Source: Bacteroides sp. (GTDB lineage: Bacteria; Bacteroidota; Bacteroidia; Bacteroidales; Bacteroidaceae). From it: 15,059 nucleotides of DNA. Position 1 is the first letter of the stretch. Every line of letters begins with the position of its first letter. The notes under the pieces are model-generated. The model searched no databases. It was given only the letters and a program-made list of their open reading frames with translations, and was not told where the DNA came from. The stretch lies in the NCBI GenBank assembly GCA_021204375.1, contig JAJPZL010000213.1, positions 1 to 15,059 of the forward strand. The letters run 5' to 3'. This document shows positions 9,901 through 15,059 of this stretch, piece after piece. Made by a program: the position numbers and the translations under genes.

Positions 9901-10169
9901 ACCGCTCCGGGAAACCCGTCTCCCTGCTGCGGAGAACGGATCGGCATCAGATAGGTACCACCCAACCCGGCCTCTTTCATCGCCTCCAGATCAGCCGTCA
10001 ACGCCGGTTTGGTTACCGCCCCGTACATCCAGTACCAAAAGCACCAGGGTTTAGCCTCCTCCTGTGGGGCCGCGAACTGCTCACGCAATGACTGCGCAGC
10101 AGTTTCGGGCCTGCACAAAGAGATAAACAATATGATTAAAAATGATATACGAATTCTTTGTTTGTTCAT
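6927..10169 (-). CDS. GH106-type alpha-L-rhamnosidase, exported
   Basis: A 1080-residue exported enzyme of the Glyco_hydro_106 family, which cleaves terminal alpha-L-rhamnose from glycans such as pectin. I chose the ATG at 10169 because it gives a normal signal peptide (MNKQRIRISFLIILFISLCR, cleavage near TAAQ/S). The frame stays open 56 codons further upstream, but that extension has no export signal and runs into the divergent promoter. Family hallmarks are the mature start AKPWCFWYWMYGAVTKPALTAD (39-60), LGLQLGMHICDGFALAGGPW (111-130), HIDSWECGSQNW (444-455), FSAEC (523-527), GEYW (548-551) and AEGFTELRG (580-588). Glu449 and Glu581 are the likely catalytic pair: they lie 132 residues apart, as do the two catalytic glutamates I recall for the characterised GH106 enzyme BT0986. 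A GH2-like sugar-binding beta-sandwich ends the protein (about 960-1078). It is the first gene of the operon and is divergent from the lipoprotein gene. Confidence 0.9.
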   Translation of the reverse strand: MNKQRIRISFLIILFISLCRPETAAQSLREQFAAPQEEAKPWCFWYWMYGAVTKPALTADLEAMKEAGLGGTYLMPIRSPQQGDGFPGAVEQLTPEFWEMVRYSMEEADRLGLQLGMHICDGFALAGGPWITPEESMQKVIFTDTVVAGGKLTDLLLSRPETVEGYYEDIALLAYPVAAPVDTPVYTMTYENINPKDVEEGKRVITVDENGVIRSSVPSWIQFEYERPFTARNVEIVLKGNNYQSHRLKVMASDDGENFLLVKQLVPARQGWQNTDANSTHAIPPTTARYFRFYWDPAGSEPGSEDLDAAKWSPNLKIDRLLLHSEPRLNAWEGKAGLVWRVAYDTTPGEIGTEDCVKQRDMVDLTSSLQGDLLTATLPQGYWKILRMGHTSTGHTNATAGGGKGLECDKFSAAAVRKQFDHWFGAVFSQTDPVLAHRVLKYLHIDSWECGSQNWSKTFPEEFRKRRGYDLRPWLPLMAGIPVESVERSEEVLRDVRTTIAELVVDVFYEVLATAAREYDCEFSAECVAPTMVSDGLLHHQKVDRPMGEYWLKSPTHDKPNDMLDAISGAHIYGKRLIQAEGFTELRGVWNEHPAMFKTLLDRNYALGINKLFYHVYAHNPYLDRKPGMTLDGIGLFFQRDQTWFSDGGKAFTDYVTRSQVLLQYGVPVVDMAVYTGEEIPRRSILPERLVPFLPGIFGKERVEAEQVRLANVGQPLREEPVGVRHTANMADPDKWVNPLRGYAYDSFNKDALIRLAKVEKGRLVLPGGASYKVLIIPGERPMNPNNVPLSAESQAKIEELRRGGVVIPELPFTADDFSAYGLELDVVVPAGIAWTHRRGAEADVYFISNQLEEKRTIEASFRIEGKKPENWDPVTGEIRREVSYRMEKGRTIVPMELCSGESLFVVFEEDTDVKAVTVKTPKITSVPLEVKEWKVNFPLIDTVITRNELFDWSQETEERISYYSGTATYCTSFKWKNVKADRVYLELGEVADVATVRVNGVDYGIVWTAPYRADVTTALKKGTNTLEIEVTNTWANALNGADQGKAPFEGIWTNAKYRMKEDKLIPAGLLGPVGFTIEK

Positions 10170-10246
10170 ACGAAAGGGTTTTATACTCAAAGACGGAAAA
10201 AAGCCCCTTTTGTACTCGCAGATATCCTTATTATATAAGCAGCCCC

Positions 10247-10254
10247 GAAAGATA
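10247..10254 (-). promoter_or_regulatory. Possible -7 box upstream of the glycosidase operon
   Basis: On the minus strand TATCTTTC differs by one base from the Bacteroidales -7 consensus TAnnTTTG and lies 77 nt upstream of the chosen GH106 start. No convincing -33 TTG accompanies it. It is the best candidate in the 189-nt divergent region (10170-10358), but weak. I see no other clear element there apart from the plus-strand promoter at 10327. Confidence 0.25.
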
Positions 10255-10326
10255 ACCGATCCCTTTACCGGCCTGTTTATCCGTAAAAATAGTTCCGGAA
10301 CAGCTCTCTTTTTTGTGAAATATGAA

Positions 10327-10334
10327 TATCTTTG
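10327..10334 (+). promoter_or_regulatory. Bacteroidales-type -7 promoter box of the lipoprotein gene
   Basis: TATCTTTG followed by CACCCC is an exact match to TAnnTTTG, 24 nt before the ATG at 10359, which predicts a leader of about 18 nt. No clear -33 TTG is visible at the usual 19-21 nt spacing. Confidence 0.7.
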
Positions 10335-10358
10335 CACCCCAACTAAACTCTCTTAACA

Positions 10359-11150
10359 ATGAAAAAACAAAGCTTACTTATCTGTGCCGCAGGCATTGTT
10401 CTCTCCTCGTGTTTATCCGGCAAAGCCATTCAAAAGGAGATCCGGGAATACCGCTCCAACCTTTTTTATGAACTCAGCACTCCCCTTTATCCGGATACCG
10501 CCCTCACCCGGGTTCACCTGAAGTTCATTGACTGTTCCAATATGGATTATTACACCGGCGTACGGGAAAAGGGAACGATCATACTTCTCCTGCTACTCTA
10601 TATGTACGACAAGCATCGCTTTAAGAGCAGGCTGGGAGAAGCGTCGGTTTACCCTACCTACAGGGAGTTCCTTACCGAAGCTTTACTGACAGAGTGCAAT
10701 AGCAGTACCTGCCTCCACTTAGTAGAAGAAGGGCAGACTCCTCCATCCGACCCATCCGCTTATACGATGGAAGTTAAAATCATAAACAACCAGACATACG
10801 CTATTACTACGACAGGTTCCCATTCGGTAATCTGGTTTGAATGGGAATACCTCACCTTTGAAAAACACCGGCTGAAACAGGTAGAGACAGACCTCTCCAT
10901 CCGGATCACTATAGCCCGGGGAGAAGAGACCCTCCACGATAAGGTGTACAGCCGGAAGTGGATGCAGTCCCTGTATGACCGGAACTATCCGGACAGGCAG
11001 AAATTAAACAGAATATGCGTAGAATATATGGCAGAGCCCCTCTCCCGGTGTACCAAAGAGCTGGTAGAGGATATTGCCACAGAGCTGCATCTGTTGTTTA
11101 CCGGTTTTATGTACAAAGAAAAATTGTACAAAGAAAGATCCCGGCTCTAA
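10359..11150 (+). CDS. Lipoprotein of unknown function
   Basis: A 263-residue predicted lipoprotein: MKKQSLLICAAGIVLSSC is a signal peptidase II leader with lipobox LSSC and acylated Cys18. I recognise no family. The mature part mixes charged helices and beta stretches. It has one short very hydrophobic run (IILLLLLYMY, about 74-83), probably buried rather than membrane-spanning, and only a few cysteines, so no metal-site pattern. A polar lysine-rich end (MYKEKLYKERSRL) is encoded by a near-duplicate DNA segment (TGTACAAAGA twice). It has its own promoter and is transcribed away from the glycosidase operon, so it is not part of it; a link to the operon is unsupported. Its TAA lies in the loop of the hairpin that terminates the opposite-strand fhs. 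Confidence 0.72.
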   Translation: MKKQSLLICAAGIVLSSCLSGKAIQKEIREYRSNLFYELSTPLYPDTALTRVHLKFIDCSNMDYYTGVREKGTIILLLLLYMYDKHRFKSRLGEASVYPTYREFLTEALLTECNSSTCLHLVEEGQTPPSDPSAYTMEVKIINNQTYAITTTGSHSVIWFEWEYLTFEKHRLKQVETDLSIRITIARGEETLHDKVYSRKWMQSLYDRNYPDRQKLNRICVEYMAEPLSRCTKELVEDIATELHLLFTGFMYKEKLYKERSRL

Positions 11151-11190
11151 AAGGCCGGGAAGCGAAGATAAAATAGGCTGTGTACAAAGA
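11110..11190. repeat. Three direct copies of TGTACAAAGA
   Basis: The decamer TGTACAAAGA occurs at 11110-11119, 11125-11134 and 11181-11190. The first two lie inside the lipoprotein reading frame, 15 nt apart. The third lies in the convergent intergenic space. They read as a small local duplication. Confidence 0.6.
11139..11160 (-). terminator. Terminator hairpin between the convergent lipoprotein and fhs genes
   Basis: TCCCGGC (11139-11145) pairs with GCCGGGA (11154-11160); a T.G pair extends the stem to 8 bp around the loop CTAAAA. On the minus strand the hairpin starts 38 nt after the fhs stop and is followed by TCTTTCTTTG, so it most likely ends fhs transcription. On the plus strand no T-run follows, though it could still slow polymerase at the end of the lipoprotein gene. 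Confidence 0.7.
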
Positions 11191-11198
11191 GGGACAAA

Positions 11199-12870
11199 TT
11201 AACTCAGTCCCTCGATCAACCCGTTTACCAGATCGATCCGCTCTGCCTGCGGGCTTTTGGGTAACCCGGGCATCCGCATAATATCCCCGGCAACAGCCAC
11301 GATCATTTCCGCTCCGTTATTGATCACCAGATCCTTGATATGTACTTTAAACCCTTCCGCACATCCGTAACATTTAGGATCGGTAGAGAACGAATACTGG
11401 GTCTTGGCAATACACGCCGGATAATGGCCGATACCCATCTCCCGGATCAATTTCAGCTTCTTCCGGGCCGCCATGCTATAGGTAACCTCCGCAGCTCCAT
11501 ACAATTTGCAGGCTACCGCAGCTATCTTTTCCGGAATTGGATCTTCATCCCTGTAGGTAAATGTCAAGGGTCCGGAAGGCTGGCGTTCTATAAACTCCGC
11601 CACCGTTTCGGCAAGCGACACAGCCCCCTCTCCCCCATCAGTGAAAGCACTGTTCACGGCAAACCCGGATCCTACCTGCCGGCAGAACTCCTCTACCAGA
11701 GCAATCTCCTCCTCCGTATCCGAAGCATACTTATTAAAAGCCACCACCACACGCTGTCCGAAAGCGTTCATATTATCCAGGTGCTTCTGCAAATTCTTCA
11801 ATCCCTTTACCAGGCTCTCCTTATCCGGCCGGGTAATATTTTCCAGCTCTGCCACTCCATGTATTTTCAGGGCCTGCGCCGTAGCGACGATCACCGTTAG
11901 GCAAGGCTGGATCCCGGCCTTCCGGCACTTGATATTAAAGAACTTCTCCGCTCCCAGGTCGGCACCAAAACCAGCCTCCGTCACGACATAATCAGCAAAG
12001 GTCATGGCCATTTTAGTAGCCAGGATAGAGTTACATCCATGCGCAATATTGGCAAAAGGCCCTCCGTGTACAATGGCCAGAGTATTCTCGGTCGTCTGCA
12101 CCAGGTTGGGATGCACGGCATTCTTCAGCAACACCGTAATAGCCCCGGCCACTCCCAGGTCTTTCACCGTGAAGGGTTGCCCCTCATAGGTAAATCCCAG
12201 CAGGATATTCTCAATACGGCGGCGCAGATCCTCCAAATCCTTAGCCAGGCACAGGATAGCCATAATTTCAGAAGCAGGAGTAATGTCAAAACCCGATTCA
12301 CGGGGAATACCGTTGCTCCTTCCCCCCAGTCCCGTCACTACATTCCGCAGGGAACGGTCGTTCACATCCAGTACCCGTTTCCAGAGTACCTCCCTCAGCC
12401 CAAAACCGGAAGCCTGATTCTGGTAAAGATAATTATCCAGCAAAGCCGTGATCATGTTGTGGGCCGAAGTGACGGCATGAAAATCTCCCGTAAAATGGAG
12501 GTTGATATCCTCCATCGGAAGTACCTGGGCATATCCTCCGCCGGCTGCTCCCTCCCCCCTTCATCCCGAAACAGGGGCCCAGAGAGGGTTCCCGCAAGGC
12601 TACCATAACCTTTTTACCAATCCGGTTCAACCCCAGTGCCAGCCCGATGGAGACAGTTGTCTTCCCGATCCCGGCTTTGGTCGGGGTAATGGCAGTAACC
12701 AGGATCAGGTTACTCTTTTTTATCCGTTCCGGGTCTATTAAAGAAACAGGCACTTTGGCAATGTACCTTCCGTAGTTTTGTATCTCCTCTACCGAAATTT
12801 CGCTATCGGCAGCAATCTGTTTGATCCTCTTTAGTTTAATACTTCTGGCTATCTCAATATCACTCTTCAT
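11199..12870 (-). pseudogene. fhs: Formate-tetrahydrofolate ligase, frameshifted by a 4-nt duplication
   Basis: Fhs makes 10-formyltetrahydrofolate from formate, ATP and tetrahydrofolate in cytoplasmic one-carbon metabolism. Residues 1-106 read from the ATG at 12870 and include the nucleotide-binding loop [11 protein letters not shown] (62-72) and [14 protein letters not shown] (93-106). The frame is then lost. The remainder, beginning AAGGGYAQV and continuing [20 protein letters not shown], reads in another frame to the TAA at 11199. The cause is a tandem TCCC (GGGA on the coding strand) at 12549-12556. Removing one copy restores 555 residues, the usual family length, with perfect motif continuity. 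No other disruption is seen. The gene is monocistronic, with its own promoter and terminator. As written it cannot give a full protein, but a recent mutation or a base-calling error in a C-rich run are both possible. Confidence 0.92.
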
Positions 12871-12895
12871 GTGGGCAGCTTCAATTAATGAGCTA

Positions 12896-12903
12896 CAAAA
12901 ATA
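12896..12903 (-). promoter_or_regulatory. Bacteroidales-type -7 promoter box of fhs
   Basis: On the minus strand TATTTTTG matches TAnnTTTG, 25 nt before the fhs ATG at 12870, giving a leader of about 19 nt. A -33 TTG is not obvious; a GTTT lies at about 17 nt spacing. Confidence 0.55.
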
Positions 12904-13020
12904 ACAAAATATCGGCTGATAAACCCGGAGCAGCTATATTTTAGGAACTTTTTCTATCCCTTCCCTGTTAAACCATTCTGACAGAAAGAGTCATCCCCCT
13001 GAAAAGTAGTTCCCCGACCC

Positions 13021-13042
13021 TCAATTTTACCGGTAAAATTGA
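13021..13042. promoter_or_regulatory. 22-bp perfect palindrome, candidate operator
   Basis: The half-site TCAATTTTACC is followed immediately by its exact reverse complement, giving 22 bp of unbroken dyad symmetry with no spacer. Symmetry stops at 13020/13043. It lies between the divergent fhs and acyltransferase genes. Its right end contains the TTG (13039-13041) that serves as the likely -33 element of the acyltransferase promoter, as expected for a repressor operator. A terminator is unlikely: no gene points into it from nearby and no T-run adjoins it. Confidence 0.6.
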
Positions 13043-13069
13043 ATACCAGATATATTTTTAATACTTTTG
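13039..13069 (+). promoter_or_regulatory. Promoter of the acyltransferase gene (-33 TTG, -7 TACTTTTG)
   Basis: TTG at 13039-13041 and TACTTTTG at 13062-13069 are separated by 20 nt, the spacing of Bacteroidales sigma-ABfr promoters. The -7 box ends only 6 nt before the ATG at 13076, so transcription would begin at or next to the start codon. The -33 TTG lies inside the palindrome. Confidence 0.55.
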
Positions 13070-13075
13070 CAGAAT

Positions 13076-14058
13076 ATGCCTATTAAGCTAACAACATACA
13101 ACCAGAGCAGAAAAATACCGGATCTTCCGGGAAATAATATATTTCACTCCACCTACCTGTTTCAGATCTATGAAGCAACCCCCAACTATACCCCTCTTTT
13201 GCTGGTAGCTACCCTGGAGGATAAACCCATTGCCAAAATGCTGGCAGTGATCCGGAAAGCCAAACGTACCTTCCCCCCTTCCATCATCAAACAGTGCGAA
13301 GTGTACGATACGGGAGAGTTCCTGGACGAGACCATCGACAAAGAAGTAGTATTCGGGGAGATGCTGGAACACCTCACCGCTAAAGCCACCCGCGAATCCT
13401 TCCTGATCGAGTTCAAGAACCTGGAGAATGCACTCTTTGGTTACAAATACTTTCGCCAGAACAACTACTTTCCAGTCAACTGGCTGCGGGTAAGGAACTC
13501 GCTTCACACCAGTGAGACCATCGAAGAGCGGTGCAGCCCCTCCCGGCTCAGGCAAATAAAAAAGGACTCCTGAACGGAGCTGTGGTAGAGGAGGCATGCG
13601 ACGAAAAAGATATCCTGGAGTTCTCCCGGATGCTGCATAAAAAATACTCTTCCCGCATCCGGAAGCACTTTCCCAACATTGCTTTTTTCGAGCACATAAA
13701 GAATCATTTAGTACTCAGGAACCAGGGAAAGATATTTGTGGTACGTTACAACGATAAGATCATCGGAGGCTCAGCCTGCGTCTACTCCGGAGACACCGTA
13801 TATCTCTGGTTCTCAGGAGGAATGACCAAAACCTACCTCACCCAGTACCCCGGTGTACTGGCCGTCTGGAAAGCCCTGACAGATGCCAAAGAGAACGGTT
13901 TCTGCCACCTGGAATTCATGGACATAGGTCTCCCCTTCAAACGCCACGGATACCGGGAGTTCGTACTCCGTTTCGGCGGCAAGCAACTCAGCACCCGCCG
14001 CTGGTTCCGTTTTCGGTGGAGCCTGGTCAACCGCATTCTGGTAAAAATATATTCTTAA
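13076..14058 (+). pseudogene. GNAT/FemAB-like acyltransferase, interrupted by a -1 frameshift at A AAA AAG
   Basis: The reconstructed 327-residue protein resembles the FemAB-like / BioF2-like GNAT group, which transfers acyl or aminoacyl groups to cell-surface precursors; the substrate is unknown. Residues 1-163 read in one frame (MPIKLTTYNQS to QIKK) and meet a TGA at 13571. The rest reads in the -1 frame from GLLNGAVVEE to the TAA at 14056-14058 and holds the typical C-terminal fold: IFVVRYNDKIIGGSACVY, then YLWFSGGMTKTYLTQYPGVL and HLEFMDIG. Codons ATA AAA AAG at 13556-13564 form the slippery heptamer A AAA AAG (13558-13564), and slipping back one base joins the two halves exactly. Equally, one A lost from an A7 run explains it. 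The ATG at 13076 is preferred: an upstream TTG (13067) lies in the promoter box. The gene is divergent from fhs, with no cotranscribed neighbour. Confidence 0.78.
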
Positions 14059-14379
14059 AAGCTCCATGTCCATTCACTCTACACACTTTTGAGAGTACAT
14101 ACTTGATCGGGGCCGGAAGATGAAAGCCAAGCTGTTCAAGCTATAAAAAAACGACTCATTCTATGGCCTAAGTACCGATGGTATGTACTACTCCGGCCTG
14201 TTTGAAAATCTTCTAACCACAATTGAGCATATATTCCAAAACAGAATAAGTTCTCCCAAAATATGAACACAGCCATCTTATAAATGACGGATGCGAAGCC
14301 AACCGAGTACCGCTTTAGTCCTTGATCTTTCTTTTTGGTTCTTTTTCTCTGCCCTGATGCAAAGAAAAAGAACATCCAC
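14059..14379. other. Non-coding region between convergent genes
   Basis: About 320 nt separate the acyltransferase from the minus-strand flavoprotein. A 79-codon frame on the minus strand (14136-14375) spans most of it, but its low-complexity start (MFFFFASGQRKRTKKK) comes from the arms of an inverted repeat and it resembles no family I know, so I do not call it a gene. Apart from the inverted repeat at 14338-14373 and a short AGTAC/GTACT dyad (14171-14189), I see no promoter, tRNA or clear terminator. The part at about 14291-14335 looks like it could belong to a dispersed repeat, which I cannot test here. Confidence 0.5.
14338..14373. repeat. Long inverted repeat downstream of the flavoprotein gene
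   Basis: GTTCTTTTTCT (14338-14348) and AGAAAAAGAAC (14363-14373) are perfect 11-bp inverted arms. After one mismatch, TGC/GCA adds three pairs around the loop CCTGAT. The structure starts 7 nt after the TAG of the minus-strand flavoprotein gene, so it may end or stabilise that transcript, but no T-run follows on the minus strand. Its A/T-rich arms and position are also consistent with a dispersed intergenic repeat. Confidence 0.6.
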
Positions 14380-15003
14380 CTACCGTATAAAATTAGTCAT
14401 CACCCGTTCCTCCTGCTCCGGCAAAGAGATCCCAGCCTCCTTACCCAACTCTATACACTTGATCAGCCACGCCATATTCCGGCCGATCCCCCGCATCGTC
14501 TGCATCCCCTCCTTATCCTCTCTAACCTGATCCGGGGTAAATCCATGCACCATGTTCCAATATTGCGAGGAGACTAAAGGCATATTGTTGATGGTAAAAT
14601 ATTTATTGAGCTGATCCAGCGAAGCGGTAGAACCCGCCCGCCGGCAACTTACCACAGCTGCACCCGGTTTAAAAGCCAGTCTTTCGCCTCCCGCATAGAA
14701 GAGACGATCCAGGAAAGAGGTCATCGTACCATAGGCAGCCGCATAATGCACAGGCGACCCGAATACAAAGCCATCATACTCATCCAACCGATCAATGGCC
14801 TCATTGACAATATCCTTTACCACACACCTTCCGGTTTTAAAACAGGCATTACACCCCATACAACCCGGAACAGGTTTTACACCCAGCCACAACAGTTCTG
14901 TTTCAATACCCTGCTGCTCCAAAACACCGACCACCTCCCGAAGGGCCGTATACGTACATCCCTCTCTATGGGGACTTCCATTTACCAGTAATACTTTCAT
15001 CAT
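14380..15003 (-). CDS. Flavodoxin-fold NAD(P)H-dependent FMN oxidoreductase with four-cysteine motif (iron-sulfur flavoprotein-like)
   Basis: A 207-residue cytoplasmic protein of the NADPH-dependent FMN reductase / flavodoxin-like superfamily. VLLVNGSPHREGCTYTAL (4-21) is the FMN-phosphate loop, and GSPVHYAAAYGTMTSFLDR (82-100) is the second flavin loop. Cysteines 48, 51, 54 and 60 (C-x2-C-x2-C-x5-C) match the compact cluster motif of iron-sulfur flavoproteins, so a [4Fe-4S] cluster beside FMN is likely. The natural electron partner and substrate are unknown; family members act as electron carriers or reduce quinones and oxidants. The protein starts with two consecutive ATGs (15003 and 15000); either could be used. 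The 56 nt upstream inside the window are A/T-rich without a recognisable TAnnTTTG box, so the promoter or a preceding operon gene probably lies outside. The gene ends in TAG, showing that TAG is a normal stop here. Confidence 0.85.
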   Translation of the reverse strand: MMKVLLVNGSPHREGCTYTALREVVGVLEQQGIETELLWLGVKPVPGCMGCNACFKTGRCVVKDIVNEAIDRLDEYDGFVFGSPVHYAAAYGTMTSFLDRLFYAGGERLAFKPGAAVVSCRRAGSTASLDQLNKYFTINNMPLVSSQYWNMVHGFTPDQVREDKEGMQTMRGIGRNMAWLIKCIELGKEAGISLPEQEERVMTNFIR

Positions 15004-15059
15004 TTTATTATTTAAATGATTATCCGCATAATGTCCTATTATAAATTCTGGATTTGAAG

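Noticed and set aside
10170..10337. A 56-codon N-terminal extension of the GH106 gene
   Set aside because: It lacks an export signal, crosses the whole divergent intergenic region and the promoter of the lipoprotein gene, and the ATG at 10169 gives a normal signal peptide.
12433..12515. Two overlapping genes in place of a single fhs (starts at 12870 and 12515)
   Set aside because: The Met at 12515 is an internal conserved residue (MEDINLHF), and the two frames join perfectly when one GGGA copy is removed.
13067..13075. TTG start for the acyltransferase
   Set aside because: The TTG forms the end of the -7 promoter box and would precede the transcription start; ATG follows three codons later.
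14136..14375. 79-residue protein on the minus strand
   Set aside because: Low-complexity start derived from the inverted-repeat arm, no family resemblance and no promoter; more likely part of a non-coding element.
1..15059. CRISPR array, tRNA/rRNA genes, insertion-sequence transposase or phage genes
   Set aside because: I looked for regular spaced repeats, cloverleaf-like segments and transposase or integrase motifs on both strands and found none.

Overview
The window looks like chromosomal DNA of a gut-type Bacteroidales bacterium (Bacteroides/Parabacteroides-like). The reasons are: promoter boxes of the TAnnTTTG type (10327-10334, 12896-12903, 13062-13069) in place of a -35/-10 pair; A/T-rich start regions without Shine-Dalgarno sequences; an operon of secreted polysaccharide-degrading enzymes; and a typical Bacteroidales lipoprotein. 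The genus is an inference.

Layout. 24-554 (+): a small two-helix membrane protein of unknown function. 633-10169 (-): a four-gene glycan-degradation operon, transcribed in the order GH106-type alpha-L-rhamnosidase, sialate-O-acetylesterase-like SGNH esterase (inactivated), DUF5703/GH95-like protein, GH2 glycosidase. All three gene junctions are exactly 3 nt, and a strong directional terminator (554-593) closes the operon. No SusC/SusD pair, regulator or transporter is present, so this is a CAZyme cluster without its own import system in view. 10359-11150 (+): a divergent lipoprotein of unknown function. 11199-12870 (-): formate-tetrahydrofolate ligase (fhs), frameshifted by a 4-nt tandem duplication. 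13076-14058 (+): a GNAT/FemAB-like acyltransferase, frameshifted at an A-rich slippery heptamer and preceded by a 22-bp perfect palindrome. 14059-14379: non-coding, with a long inverted repeat. 14380-15003 (-): an iron-sulfur-flavoprotein-like NAD(P)H:FMN oxidoreductase.

How it fits together: the operon products carry export signals and would act in the periplasm or at the outer membrane. The GH106 enzyme would remove terminal rhamnose, the esterase acetyl groups, and the GH95-like and GH2 proteins further sugars from a decorated plant or host glycan (substrate inferred).

The most striking observation is that three genes are interrupted in three different ways. The esterase keeps one unbroken frame of 475 codons but carries five internal stops, at least four of them at conserved Trp or Gln positions and each explicable by one C:G to T:A transition. 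The fhs break is a GGGA duplication. The acyltransferase break is a missing A in A7, which leaves a perfect -1 frameshift heptamer. The esterase pattern looks like real decay. The two indels could be real, programmed (for the acyltransferase), or sequence error.
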